From contig CM018031.1 of NCBI GenBank assembly GCA_008638375.1, positions 58,516,688 to 58,580,687 of the forward strand: a stretch of 64,000 bases of DNA, given 5' to 3'. The stretch comes from Nyssa sinensis. Lineage: Eukaryota > Streptophyta > Magnoliopsida > Cornales > Nyssaceae. Under the pieces are notes generated by a model. That model worked only from the letters and a program-made list of their open reading frames with translations. It ran no database searches and was not told the origin of the DNA. The translations under genes and the position numbers were made by a program. Positions 1-11,581 of the stretch are shown here, piece after piece; positions within the stretch are counted from its first letter, which is position 1; every line of letters starts with the position of its first letter.

Positions 1-849
1 GGACGTAACTTAAACCTATATCAGTAACAGATCGTGAGCGAAAGAAATAAAATATCTTTACAGGACCGGACAAAAACACACACAGACAGCGAAAATATTT
101 GATCTGAGAGATCTGATTGATTTTTCAGACAACAAAACCCCTAAAGTGCTATCGACAACATGTATATACAAAATATGCAATTATTATACACACAACAATA
201 AAGGGGGGACCTGATAGGGAAGTCGAAGGAAGAATTGGAAGCGAATACTTGACTTTGCTTTGGCGATCAGAGGGAAGGGAGATCGCAGAGCAAAAGAGGG
301 CAGATCCAGAGCCAATCCTGTGAAAGTGAAACCTAAACTACAGTAATAAACTAATCTTGGTTTTGTAATAAAGACTGGCTTCGCCGCTTCTAGAATTTTC
401 TTCCAAGAAATAATTGGCGTACAATTGACGCCAACTACCTTATACGTTGCCCGTAGACAACAAGTTGGGCTGAGCTCCGATCCTCTCCGGTTAATACTAG
501 CGGTACATCGCTACAATTTCCTATTTTCTTATTTTTAATATAATGATAAAGGAAGAGGATGCAAAGAGAAATTTTTTGCCCGATCGGACTTAAAATATGA
601 CGTCATTTGTTTTCATTTTAAGGAGATATAATAATAATGATAAAATGTGATTAATGAAATTTATGAATTAAGTTAATGAAAACTCTCGATATGCTTGAAA
701 CTCTGTCTCAATTGAATTTGGAATTGAACGAGATGATACGTGAATTCATCTAAAAAATTACTCGAATCAAAATTACACCAAATGCATGAAATGGGAACAC
801 TAAATATGACTTGGTTCTACTGGCAAAGGGGGTGAGTTTGTGACAGATT
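1..849. other. Spacer, no gene assigned
   Basis: No convincing coding region is visible. Bases 200-480 are less AT-rich than the rest and, read on the minus strand, are pyrimidine-rich like an untranslated leader, so the edge of a neighbouring gene is possible. The 68-codon frame at 117-323 on the plus strand has no recognisable domain and no support. Confidence 0.3.
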
Positions 850-1313
850 TAGGACGAGGTGATCTTTTCTCAATTCAAGTTTTATTTATATTCTTCGCTT
901 CTGACCTTGTTCCGTTGAAAGTTTTATTCTGACTCCGACTTTATTTATATTTTCCAACTCTACTCGGCCTCACTCCGAACTCCGATATATATTTTTTAAG
1001 TAAGTAAAAACTTTTTTTTGATAAGTAAATTAATTTTTTTGTCAAAATAACTATTATGAAAAGAATAAAAAATATGAGTATGATATAAAAAATCTGAAAA
1101 CTAATTTTATATAATATTATTTATTGATAAATATAGTGTATATAAGAATAAATAAAAAACTTAATATAGAACCGGGGCGGGATGACTATCCCTCGAACCT
1201 GTCCTAAACTCGATGGAGTTTTAAAAGTCACATCCCGACCCCACCCTAACCTCGTTTATAAACACTTCATATTCGTCCCATTAAAAACGGGACAGGACAA
1301 ATTGTCATCCCTA
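850..1313 (-). mobile_element. hAT-like MITE, diverged copy
   Basis: This is a diverged, oppositely oriented relative of the MITE at 17,686-18,243. The right end, read on the minus strand, begins TAGGGATGACAATTTG, the same terminus as the other copy. The interior shares the alternating G/C-rich blocks (cccgaccccaccc, actccgaactccgatatat) and the AT-rich centre (tataatattatttattgataaatatagtgtatataag). The left end near 850 is eroded and no matching 8-bp target duplication is visible. It has no coding capacity. Confidence 0.6.
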
Positions 1314-1321
1314 AGTCCTAC

Positions 1322-2400
1322 TTTTGAACTTGTTTTCCGTGTATAAGAATTGCTTCAACAAACATGTATGTACATCACTTAGATTTAGATCGTGTGAATA
1401 AATGTCAATGTCTAAGTAACACCCTATTATATAATCTCTTTCTAACTTATTTAACTTCAATGGTAGCTTCCTTATTGATTTATTTAAAAAAAAAACTAAT
1501 CGTAACATGTTTTAAAATTTAAATATGACTTATTTATTAAACATGTTACATGTATCAACATGATTAATCTATTTATTTTAATCTTTAATTTTAAGAGAAA
1601 AAAAATTACATATGTTATTACATATGTTATTACAAATGTAGAATAATATCTAAATTTATTAAATTTCGGATGTGTGACAAAATAAAATGGAAACTTCGTT
1701 TATAAGTGAAAAAGTCTCTAAACTTTAGTAAGTTTTCAATATAAGACGAATTACCTTATTTCGTATTTTTTTAAAATAATTAATCATGTTAAGTTGTATT
1801 AAACGAACTGACATGACTAAAATTCATATAGAACATGTTTATTAATAATGTTAAACATACTAACCTATTTATGAAATAACTCATTTATACTCAACCCAAA
1901 CATGTTAACTTCATATCATATTTGTATCGTATTGTCATATGGTGTAAAAAAATTGTTGGCCTGAAATATACTGACTATATATATATATATATATATATAT
2001 TGTTACAAGAATTAAAATAGAATAAATAAACACTGTTACAATAATTAAAACAGAATGAATAAATGTTATATATAGAAACATGAACTAACTGTTATTGAAT
2101 TTGAACAGAACGAAAATCTGAGCCTTGTAAAATTCACAATTTCCTTAAGACGAATTTGCTTCCTTTCGGTACTCAAGGTGATGAGCAATTGTCTTTCAAG
2201 ATAGAACAGATTTCGATTCCAAAGAAACAACACTTCAATCTTTAGAACCCAACGAACACAACAATGGCAGCAACTCGAACTTGACTTATGTAGAAAGAGA
2301 GAATGCAATAATTCGAATGAATAAATGCAATGAGAGACTGAGTATTTATAGACTTCTTCATGACTGTTTGGTATAGTCATGAAGGTTCGGTTGTGTCCAT
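1322..2400. other. AT-rich spacer
   Basis: No gene is visible. An (AT)n microsatellite lies at about 1976-2000. Bases 2080-2400 contain a 117-codon minus-strand frame without a recognisable domain, which is probably chance. Confidence 0.4.
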
Positions 2401-2436
2401 AAAAAAAAAGACTGGTCAATCAAACTAACGTAATCG

Positions 2437-2454
2437 CAAAACGATGTCGTTTTG
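2437..2454. promoter_or_regulatory. Perfect 18-bp palindrome
   Basis: The sequence CAAAACGATGTCGTTTTG has two perfect 8-base arms around a TG centre. It lies just upstream of a duplicated block rich in AACG/CGTT words, so it may be a binding site for a dimeric factor. Function is inferred only. Confidence 0.35.
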
Positions 2455-2481
2455 GATTTGAACCAAAATCAAAAAACGTAC

Positions 2482-2672
2482 TCGCAGAACGGTGACGTTT
2501 TTAGTTTTAATTGATCTGGTAACTAAACGACAACATTTTGATTAGGTTTTAACAGTAACAAAACGACAACGTACGGATTCGCAAAACGGTGACGTTTTTA
2601 GTTTTAATTGATTTGGTAACTAAACTACAACGTTTTGATTTAGTTTTAACAGTAACAAAACGGCAACGTTTA
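2482..2672. repeat. 97-bp tandem duplication rich in AACG words
   Basis: Two copies of about 97 bp start at 2482 and 2579. Each contains gcaaaacggtgacgttttt, a taactaaac block and acagtaacaaaacg(a/g)caacg. The repeated cores AACGG, TGACG and AACGTT resemble MYB/MSA and bZIP binding cores. The copies differ at a handful of positions, so the duplication is not brand new. Confidence 0.6.
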
Positions 2673-2699
2673 ATGAAAAATTATTTAAATTAATTTTCT

Positions 2700-2770
2700 C
2701 CAAAAAGATATATAAACAACGGCCCAAGCCCAAGCTCGATTCAGTAGCGGCGGCGCGCACGTGTGTGGTG
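2700..2770 (+). promoter_or_regulatory. Possible plus-strand core promoter
   Basis: A TATA-like gatatataaac near 2706 is followed by caacggcccaagccc, which has the GGCCCA word common in promoters of plant growth genes, and by a GC-rich stretch containing cacgtgtg. A donor-like CAAG|GTAGGT lies near 2839. No coding exon can be identified downstream: the 71-codon frame at 2763-2978 is unrecognised. This is a weak candidate. Confidence 0.2.
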
Positions 2771-2979
2771 GTCCAAAAATTTGCTTAGGTCTTCCCCTAT
2801 GCACAAAACTTGGGTACCCTTTGGGGACCGAACCTTTCTCCAAGGTAGGTGTATATATATACTCTTTAAAAACCTTGTACCCATCCTATGTAAGACACAA
2901 GTTTTTTCACAAACTTTAAACTTTTGTTACCATTTTCAAGTAGTGATGTTTAGAGGTAATTTCTTATTCACTCCTTAAT

Positions 2980-4411
2980 AGTTTTGAACAACCCAATATA
3001 TGATATTAATCTCCTCACGGAGAAAAACACATTCTCATGTGACCCATTAAAATTAATGTGTGAGACTCACTTTAATTTTAACTCAAAAATAAATAATTAT
3101 TCCCGCTCAAACCCATTTTTCTCCAACAAAATTGACACGCATGTCCTTAACTTAATTAACTTCTGTTTCCTAAACTTACTCGTAACATGTTTAAGTGAGA
3201 CTCCGTTTGGATTGTGATTCAGAAACAATTTTTAAATTTTTTTTTTAAATATATTCAAAATATTGTAATTAATTTTTTAAAAATTGTAAAAATATATTTG
3301 GATATGATAATATAAATTTTAAAAAATTAAAAAATATATATTTTAAAATGCGTATTCCGCGTTTTAAAATTAGAAAACTGTTTTTAAAAACAAAAACAAA
3401 CAGATTTTCAATAGAATTCCTTTAGAAAAAAAGGGGGCCAATTCGATTATTAGGCTTACACGCGCACCTTTTTTTTTCTCACTTTCAAAGGCAATTGCTT
3501 CGTGTATACATCTCTGACTTCTATGGTAAAAAGGAAGAGACAGTGATGAGAGTAAAAGAGGTCATTTGAATTTTTTTTTCAAACTAGATTAAATCAGGTT
3601 AAGATCACTCCCTCCCATTAAGTTATTTGATTTATTAAAAAAGAAAACTAATCTTTCTTGTTTAAATTTATTCAGGATTTTTAAGAAGGTATGTGAATCA
3701 TTATTATTACTAAAAAACATGTACAAATAATAAAAAATTTAAAATTAATTTATTCATATTTTATAAATTTAGTTTTAGTCCTTTTCTAACGACAAGGGCA
3801 GAGGGAGGGGATGGTTAGAGTGGGCATTAGTCCCCAAAATGTAAGGGAAAAAAATTTATTTGTAAAATTTTGATATTTTATAAATTAATGTATCCTAAAA
3901 TTTTAACTCAGTTTAATTTTTACTCTTTCATTTCTTCTTTTTTTCAAACGCTGCCCTTGCCAAACGGTCTCCAAAGTTGAATATAAGAGAGAAGTTACAT
4001 GTTCCGGCATTCGAGTCAATACATTTTTAATATATATACACACGCACAACGATTTAATGAATTATTGAGTTTTTTTTTTTATTTCAAAATGATTATTGAA
4101 AAGTAACACTATCCTTCTATAAGAGAATGATAAGTAGTATACATATTTAGATTTGAGTAGTTTGTGGGTTCACATGAATTTCATATAACTACTTAAATCC
4201 AATGACAGTACTATCATAAGACTTTTCTACAAATCAAAGAGTTCATATATTTAATAAAGATAAAAAATGAGAAAGACTTTCGTATATTTAACGGAAGTAA
4301 TAGATAGAAAGAGGAAGAGAAAGGGGTGACCTTCATTAATCATTGAGTCAAAAAAATTACAACAACCAAAGAAAAAAAAAAACTACGTGGTAGCCCTACT
4401 TTGAAGACTTC

Positions 4412-4454
<43 letters not shown>

Positions 4455-7315
4455 TCAAGAACAAACAAGAGTAAATGATTAATTCAATACATCGAACATT
4501 TTCCTATATATATAGAGAGAGAGAGAGAGGGAGAGAGAGAGAGGAGAGCAAGCCAAACCAAGCATGAATTCAACCAAGTAATGAACAATGCCTTGTTTGG
4601 CAGACTTGATTTGTAGCAGTTAATGGCTTGGTTCAAGCCTTCGGAAAAGGAAAAGGAGATCAACAATCTAGCTTACATCCAAACAGCTGCAACTCATTTT
4701 GTCAATCAGTTAAGCTGCACCAACCATTAGTTGTATCAAGAAACGATCAGAAACCCTTTAGAAAAATCTTATAATAATGTAATTAACAAATGAAAAGAAA
4801 ATGCCAAATCATTCATCCATGTACAGCAGTATTAGGGCGATAGCCAATTTATCTATTTTGTTTCATGTATTTAAAAGACAATTTATTTCTCTTTTTTTTT
4901 TTGGCATGAAAATATTTGGATAAGAAAATAAATTTTTATTTCTAAAAAAATCTCATATTTAAAAATTTTATGAAAAAAAATTAAAGAATCAAGAAAGATT
5001 AGGAGATTGATAGATCCGCTTAATTTTAAACAGATTTACAGAAGAAAAAAAAAACTTTATTAATGCACGAGTTTTTAACAAATTAAAAATATATATATAA
5101 TTGTCAAATAATTTATATATACTATTTAAAATAGAGACTTTATACTTTTTTCATCTCAAAGGCATCTCCAATGATTACCTAAATCTTGACTCAAATTAAA
5201 TTTGAGTAAAAATCGTCAAAAATAGTCTTCTAATAAATTATTTAAATTCACATCATATCTATTTTTATTCAAACTTAAAATCCAAATCTGCAAAACATTA
5301 TCACGTTTAGACAGGAGTCCACTAAAAATGTAAAAAATATCATCAGGTTCTAGTCTAAATTTAAAAACCCTGCAAGTCCTTTTAACATTCAATCACTAAA
5401 ATATCCCTACATTGCTAAAACAATTCATTACTTCAAAAGATAGGTGTGTAGCTAAAGCACCGAATCCTGTGAAATCAAAAACAATCACAAGGCTTTTTTT
5501 TTCTTCTTTCAAATCTTTAAAATTAATAATTTGAACTTTATAATTTCATTTTTAATAAAAATTATATATTTAAATTCTAAATATCAAGATTTATCAAACA
5601 AAATTTATATTGAATATGAAAATCTAAAGAAAAAAATCAATTTAAAAGTGTAAAATTTTATACTCTTATAAAACTGGAAAAATTCACAATTTTATAAAAA
5701 CTGAAGAAAAAATTTGTTGGTCACATGTTGGATGTTCAAAACTGTCTTTCAAATATGTGAAAATTTGTAAAAAAAAATCAGTATTTAAAGAACAAATTAT
5801 TAAAAATATACTAGTTATGAAGCGTAAAGATTTACAATATTATAAAATTATAAAATTTTATACTATTAAACTTCACTATTGTATAGTGAACTGTACTATG
5901 CAGTCAAAAACTAGATAAATTAGCAATTAAGTTTTATACTTCTTTTATTGCCCTCATTGATTATGCCTATTAGTTCCCAAGTTTATATATACACACAACC
6001 GTTTCCAACAAAATGCCAACTCACTACAATAAAGTTCCCTACCTACTTCACTGCAAGTTCTAATTTCAATTCATGGGTTCCACAAGAAAGTTCTCCTTTG
6101 CTTCTCACAATACAACCAGAATTTTGGTGAGGTCTTTGAAAAGGAAGATAGTGATTGTGTCAGTGAGAAGACGAAGAAGAGGCATCCTGACAAAGCGAAA
6201 GGGTTTGTGGCCATGAAATTGCACACTAGGGCCCAAGCGAAAAGAGAGAGAGAGGACGCGCAAGGCCAATCGCTGGCCAAACGGGTTCGTTAACCCACAT
6301 GCCCCTCTTGCCCACTGTAACTCTCTAATAAGAACATAATAACGAAGAGCTATGTTATTGTTGAAGACTTTTCACAAAAAAAAAAAAAACTTTGAATTAA
6401 ATGTCTTTTAACTTAAATACACACTATTATATATATTTTACAATAATAAAATATCTTTTTGAAGGAGTTATGGCTAATTAACTATTTACTTAAATCACTA
6501 TTTAAAGTCAAATAAGAATTATTTTGGGACATGATGATATAACCATTAGAGAGTTTCATATCAAATGAAACATTTCCTTAAATTTGAGTAAAAATTTGAT
6601 TGAAGACGATAATTTTTTTTCTTCTTCTATTTTAAGTTATTTCATCTCTTTTTCTCTCTCTAAAACTTCTAAACAAATTATTAATTTCACTAATTTGAGA
6701 GACCGAATTCATACACATCATATATATGTGATACCCAAACATAGCTATAACATAGTTAAGCATGTTCTATTATACTAAAGTACAATAAACATTTTTATAA
6801 TTAATAAATATAAGAAATTAAAAATTTATTAATTATTTAAATTATTAATTATTGAATTTTCTCATACTTTCATTAATCAAAAGGAATTTCTTACATGTAC
6901 ATAACTTTTGATATAAAAAAATCTTACATGCAGCTTTTCAACAAAAACTTCAGTCTTTCATAAAAAATACATATAATTATTCTAACTTAAAGCTATTAAT
7001 ACTTATTTGAACTTAAGAAATTGTATTTATTATGCTTATTTATATTGTAATTTTTCTTACTTACAATATCTTTGACTCTAATTATGTAGAATTAATAAAT
7101 ATAATTATAAAAATATGTCACAAATCATATATATAATCATAGTAATTAATATTATGAAGTTTTTTTTTAAAAAAACTAATTATTAGATAATATAATTATT
7201 AATTATCTACCACGAAATTCAATTCATTCATTAAAAATCTATTAATTATTAAAATTTATTAATTTATTAAATATTAATTAATGAACAATGCTAAATATAA
7301 CTAATTTTTTTCATT
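2980..7315. other. Long AT-rich spacer
   Basis: No gene is recognised. It holds homopolymer A/T runs, an (AT)n microsatellite at 4417-4449 and a (GA)n tract at about 4514-4548. Short frames at 5948-6130 and 6071-6280 lack conserved features. Bases 5160-5290 begin with ggcatctccaatg, a string common at ends of plant MITEs, but no matching second terminus was found. Confidence 0.4.
4417..4548. repeat. (AT)n and (GA)n microsatellites
   Basis: A run of alternating TA occupies 4417-4449. After about 65 bases of ordinary sequence, a (GA)n tract occupies roughly 4514-4548. Confidence 0.9.
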
Positions 7316-7411
7316 CCTAGACATAAGATAATAGGACTCCGAGGGCAGAACGGTGTAATGGCTGGGTAGGCCATAGCCTCGAAGTATGGAATTTTTTTTT
7401 TTTTTTTTACT

Positions 7412-7812
7412 TTTAAGATATTTACCTTCTTTGAATTTAGCCCACTCAATTTTTTTTTGGCCCAATCCTATTTCTACCCCAATCCATTCTAATTTAACTT
7501 AAAAAGTCTCAAAGAATTGAATCATATTTTGTCAAAAATTTTCTTTTAATTTAAGGAAAAAAAAGCTCTTTTTTGTAAGATTCACATGTATTTATTATTA
7601 TGGTCTCAGCACATTGTGTCGAGCATTTTCCTTAATGATATAGGAGTTAAATAGTATAAGGATGAATTATCTTGCTTGGAGCATTTTCCTTAATGATGTA
7701 TGAGTTGATAGGATAAGGATGAATTATCTTGCTTGGAACTTATATGGTGTCATATACTCACGTTTAAGATATTTACTTCTTTGAATTTAGTACACTTCTA
7801 AACTTTTTTTGG
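7412..7812. repeat. Local direct repeats downstream of the LEA_2 gene
   Basis: A string of about 45 bases (tttaagatatttac..tctttgaatttag, then tttttggcc) occurs at 7412 and again near 7764, about 352 bp apart. Between them a 58-bp unit (gagcattttccttaatgat ... aaggatgaattatcttgcttg) is duplicated in tandem at 7621 and 7679. The region probably falls in or beyond the 3' untranslated region of the minus-strand gene ending at 7873. Confidence 0.6.
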
Positions 7813-7872
7813 CCTAATCAGCGTGTGAGTAATGGACCATATAGACACGAATACATGGACAACAAAACATTT

Positions 7873-8754
7873 TCATATCCACAAATAATACCTGAAGGGG
7901 AGTATTCTGACACTGCAATCAGGTCGTAGTCCAGAATCAATGGCGGATTGGTCGATTTGGAGGCATTTTATTGTGAGAGGAAAGCCATTCAATTCACGCC
8001 CGCTAACATGGAAACCCAGGGTTCCTTTCATCACCACATCAATAACCAGTTGGCTCGTATTATAATTTGATTTCAGATCTTTCACATCATCTTTCACAAC
8101 TGCCTCTTTTGTAACCTTGCTTCGTATATTCAACATCGTGGAATTGTGAGGTTTCTGGGTGAATGCAGCAATGTTCCCCTCACCCATCTTGATACCATCC
8201 AATGAGATATCCATTTTCAATTTGCCATATTCCAGAACGATATCATTTTTGTTTGTCGCATTGAATTTCAATTCGACATCTGCATCCAGAAGTGTCTGTT
8301 TATTCGAGGAGACAGCGCCGATTTTACTGATGTTTAGCCTCTGGATTTGGACTTCTGGCAAATTAGACTGGAGGTAGCTAAAGAATGATCCGGCGAGGAG
8401 AAGGACAAGGAAGACGACACAGCCAACGGCCAGGGAAGTCCATGCACAACATGAGTGGCAGCATTTCCACCCGCTTTCTTCTTCATCGTCACTACTCTGT
8501 ATAGAAATCTGGTCTTCTTTGGAAGTGAAATCCGAGAAGCTAACGCGTCGACTCGAGTTTCTTTGGAGGTTTTGGCAGCTGGGAGGCCTCCCCAATGGCG
8601 GTTTCCGGACACTGCTGGTTCTGGGCAGTGCGAAATCCGCCATGCTAAAAGAACCTCCCACTATAATGGTGGAAGGTTTGGACCACATTTTGTATTGATT
8701 GAATATGTTGGAAGAAGTCTGTCCTAAGTTGAAGGAGGACCGGACATGAGACAT
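7873..8754 (-). CDS. LEA_2/NHL-type membrane-anchored protein
   Basis: The product belongs to the late embryogenesis abundant group-2 / NDR1-HIN1-like superfamily: a single membrane anchor followed by a beta-sandwich LEA_2 domain. Residues 1-95 form a Ser/Arg-rich cytosolic tail ending in an acidic stretch (SSDDEEES). A Cys-rich juxtamembrane segment (KCCHSCC) precedes one hydrophobic helix at about 105-127. The LEA_2-like domain spans about 132-290, with the typical order of a short beta region, an N-x-N-x-x-D-I-like core (FNATNKNDIVLEYG), then D-ISLDG and G-G-F-V-G patterns. The start used is the first Met of the open frame; Met23 (MWSKPS) is an alternative. The last codons (PFR, then YYLWI and stop) run through a donor-like CTTCAG|GTATT, so the real transcript may splice here into an exon not identified. 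Family members relate to defence or stress membranes; a specific role is not claimed. Confidence 0.75.
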   Translation of the reverse strand: MSHVRSSFNLGQTSSNIFNQYKMWSKPSTIIVGGSFSMADFALPRTSSVRKPPLGRPPSCQNLQRNSSRRVSFSDFTSKEDQISIQSSDDEEESGWKCCHSCCAWTSLAVGCVVFLVLLLAGSFFSYLQSNLPEVQIQRLNISKIGAVSSNKQTLLDADVELKFNATNKNDIVLEYGKLKMDISLDGIKMGEGNIAAFTQKPHNSTMLNIRSKVTKEAVVKDDVKDLKSNYNTSQLVIDVVMKGTLGFHVSGRELNGFPLTIKCLQIDQSAIDSGLRPDCSVRILPFRYYLWI

Positions 8755-8854
8755 CCATAATTAGTAAATCAAGGTTGGCATGGAATAAGCAGCTCTTTGC
8801 CGCTGTCTTTAGAATATCAGATGCGCCCTTGACGGCTGTCCACAAACATGACAT

Positions 8855-9306
8855 GGAAACTCTTATCTTTCTTGGTCATTATTGACCATCAAGGTCTTTA
8901 CCAACCAGCAATGGAGTCCTGTAGACTCAAAGCTGTGCTCTGAATTTGGTCTTTACCACTCTTCTGGACTTTGATTCAACTACTGAAGTTCCTAGGCAAA
9001 GATTATCAATCAAATAATGGTTTTCCAATTAACTTCTTACAAACAAATCATGACAAGAAAACCCCCTCCTAAAGAGAGTGAAAATCAATACTAAATTCTT
9101 GAGAAAAAAAAAAATATTGCACAATTGGATGGATTAACACTCCTTGAAGCCATATACGCTCGTAAGGTTTGAATATCCTTGTGGGGAACCTTATTAGGCA
9201 TGTATGGTTAGAGAATGTTCAATCTGCGTCTTGAATAAGATGAATGTGAAATGATAGATAGATGCTTGACAATTTTGAAATCAGAGAGCAACAATATTCA
9301 AGGAAA
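8855..9306. other. Spacer and probable 3' UTR of the LRR kinase gene
   Basis: No coding frame is supported. The part next to 9306 is expected to be the 3' untranslated region of the minus-strand receptor-like kinase gene; the rest is the upstream region of the LEA_2 gene. Confidence 0.5.
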
Positions 9307-9935
9307 TCAGGGAGTCTGCACATTAGAGTCCTTGGATTTGTTCCCTTCCGAAGATTGCCGGTTCTCCGAGTCAGATTGCCGGATCTCTTCAATCATTCTA
9401 ACAACTTCATCCATGTTGGGTCGCATGTCTGGCACCCTTACCACACATGCCATGGCAATTTGCAGCATCTGTACCATCTCTTCTTCAATGTTTTGGAACC
9501 TCATCAACTCAACATCAAAGACTTCAGCTGTCCATTCCTCCCTTACAACTGACTGGACCCACCTTGGGAGATCAACCATGTCATCACGCCCTGGTGATTG
9601 CATCGGTTGTTTTCCAGTCAGCATCTCAAGTAGGAGGACACCAAAGCTGTATACATCTGATTTATGTGTGTGCTTTCGGGTTTCGATCACCTCAGGAGCA
9701 CGGTACCCTGGATACCGAGACGGAGCAGCAGGGAAATTCATAAGAGGGGCCAAGCCAAAATCAGAGACACCCCCATCTAGATCTTGGTTGAGAAGGACAT
9801 TTGAGGACTTGATGTTGCCGTGAGTGAACTTCCCACCACCCACAGCATGGATATGGGCAATGCCCCTTGCAGCTCCAAGGGATATCTTAATTCTGGTCTC
9901 CCAATCTAGTGGTGTTCTTCCAGCGCTCCTGTTTC
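9307..9935 (-). CDS. LRR receptor-like kinase, exon 2 (kinase C-terminal part)
   Basis: This exon joins to 10,237-11,521 across a 301-bp intron at 9936-10236 (GTATG...CACAG), splitting a Gly codon after its first base. Joined length from the preferred start is 637 residues. It encodes the middle and C-lobe of the kinase domain. The catalytic-loop triad HRD is replaced by HGN (residues 467-469), so the proton-acceptor Asp is Asn. The DFG motif is intact (SDFGLAPL, 487-489), as are the APE region (YRAPEV) and the DVYSFGV helix. Loss of the catalytic Asp marks it as a probable pseudokinase, as in relatives annotated as probable inactive receptor kinase At5g58300. The stop is at 9307-9309. Confidence 0.93.
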
Positions 9936-10236
9936 CTGTGATTGAATTGGAATTTAGTGTAGCGGCCCATGAGAATAGTCAATTCAACATAACTGCATTT
10001 CAATCAATGGGAGTTTGATTATATAGAGACACAAGAGAGCTGGTAGAGGCACCATTAATCCCTTTTCAATTGCCTGCATGGGATTTCTGTGAGATACTTT
10101 TCAGGTACAGCGTATAAAAAATAGTTGATTTTCTATGGCGGATTATTTAGTGTTCATGTAATGCTTGACCTATAAGCAAGAAGGTAACGCTGACAATGTC
10201 TCCAAAAGAAGAAAATAAGGAGCAGGAAATTCATAC

Positions 10237-11521
10237 CATGCAAAAGCGTAGACAAGCTGCCACTCGAGATATAATCATAAACCAGGAGCTTCTCATCCTT
10301 AGAGTAATAATAAGCGCGGAGTGGCACAGTATTAGGGTGCTGCCCCACTCTCCCTATAATCTCCATCTGCTGTTCAAAGTCCTTCTTCCCCACCACCACT
10401 TCTTTCAAACGTTTTACCACCACTGTTATTGACTCTTCCAGGACAGCTTTGTATGCAGTCCCGTAACTTCCCTTTCCAAGTACCTCTGCTGAAGCCCTTA
10501 ACAGATCCTCAAGGTCAAAATTATAAGAACAGCCTTCAAAGAAAACCAGCTTGTTTTTTTCTGGCTCTTGCACCCCACTACCAAACTCCTCCTTGGGTTT
10601 CTCACTCCTCCCACCACCGGAAGCCTTTCCCTTCAACACCCTGCTGTCACCACTATCCTTCCTCTTCAGACAACACAAGATTATGATTAGAGCCACAAGA
10701 AACAGCACCACAGAACCTCCAACTGCAATGGCAATAATAGCTCCTTTTGTGAGTTTCTTTCTAGAGCTTTGTTTTTGAGGGAATGGTGGGGATGGAAAGG
10801 AAGTAGGGGAAGGCGAAGGCGGAGGGAGTACAGGAGAACATGCATTTAGAGGTAACCCACATAGGAGAGTGTTTCCAACAAAGGAAGAGTTGGGGAATTT
10901 TTTGAGGGAAGACGGGATAGACCCATTAAGATGGTTGTAGCTTAAATTCAAATGCCTGAGCCTTGGGAGGGTAAGATTGGGAATGGGTCCATAAAGGGAG
11001 TTGTTCTGGATACTGAATCCAGTGAGGTTTGTCAAATTCTGAATGGTTAGTGGAATGTTGCCCGTGAAAGAATTAAATGAGAGATCCAGAACATTGAGTT
11101 GGGGGGAAAAGGAAGTTGGAAAGTCACCAGAGAACTTATTATGCTGGAGGAAGAGGAAGTGTAGGGAAGGAAGGGAAGGTATATCTGAAGGAAGAGTTCC
11201 ATTGAGGAGATTGGATCGAAGGCTGAGAACCCTCAATGCATCTAACTTTCCAAGACTGTTGGCTGGAATGGGGCCAGTGAGTCCAACACCGGGAAGTCGA
11301 AGTTCAAGCACACGTGTGCCATTCAAAGTGCAAGTGATGCCTACCCAAGATCTGCAAATGGGGGTAGTAATGTTCCAATTAAGCTTCCGACCATGAGGGA
11401 CAGCAGCAGCGAAGGCAAGGAGGGCTTGTTTATCTGAGTTCAGGTCGGCAAGAGCCAAAGGAAGAAGAGTGACAATGACAAAGATGGAAGGAAGCAATGG
11501 AAAAGTAGAGCTAAGTTTCAT
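10237..11521 (-). CDS. LRR receptor-like kinase, exon 1 (ectodomain, TM, kinase N-lobe)
   Basis: The protein is a plasma-membrane LRR-III-type receptor-like kinase. From Met at 11521: signal peptide about 1-25; N-terminal LRR cap with the CxxWVGITC pattern; about five LRRs at 75-205 ([27 protein letters not shown]); a Pro-rich juxtamembrane stretch around 230-250; one transmembrane helix about 260-285; kinase N-lobe from about 347 with glycine loop [11 protein letters not shown] and VVVK Lys370. The open frame extends 26 codons upstream to 11599, but the Met at 11521 places a classical signal peptide at the N-terminus and a possible acceptor (tttactgaaccag, last base 11581) lies between the two Mets, so 11521 is preferred. 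Exon 1 ends CATG|GTATG at 10237. The full length matches the At5g58300-like family. It would signal as a scaffold or co-receptor rather than by phosphotransfer. Confidence 0.93.
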
Positions 11522-11581
11522 GGGGAGTTGTTCAGCATGAGGCATATGAAAGTGAAGGTGGTACCGGTCTTGCTGGTTTCC

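Noticed and set aside
117..323. 68-residue plus-strand ORF at the window start
   Set aside because: No recognisable domain and no promoter or splice context; length is within chance.
5159..5300. MITE starting ggcatctccaatg
   Set aside because: No matching inverted terminus was found downstream.
7320..7410. SINE-like block followed by a T18 run
   Set aside because: No Pol III A or B box and the T-run is on the wrong side for a plus-strand SINE tail; reverse orientation also lacked promoter boxes.
8455..8727. Plus- and minus-strand ORFs overlapping the LEA_2 gene
   Set aside because: They are alternative-frame shadows without family features.
9251..9823. 190-residue plus-strand ORF over the receptor kinase
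   Set aside because: It is the antisense shadow of exon 2, whose minus-strand frame has clear kinase motifs.
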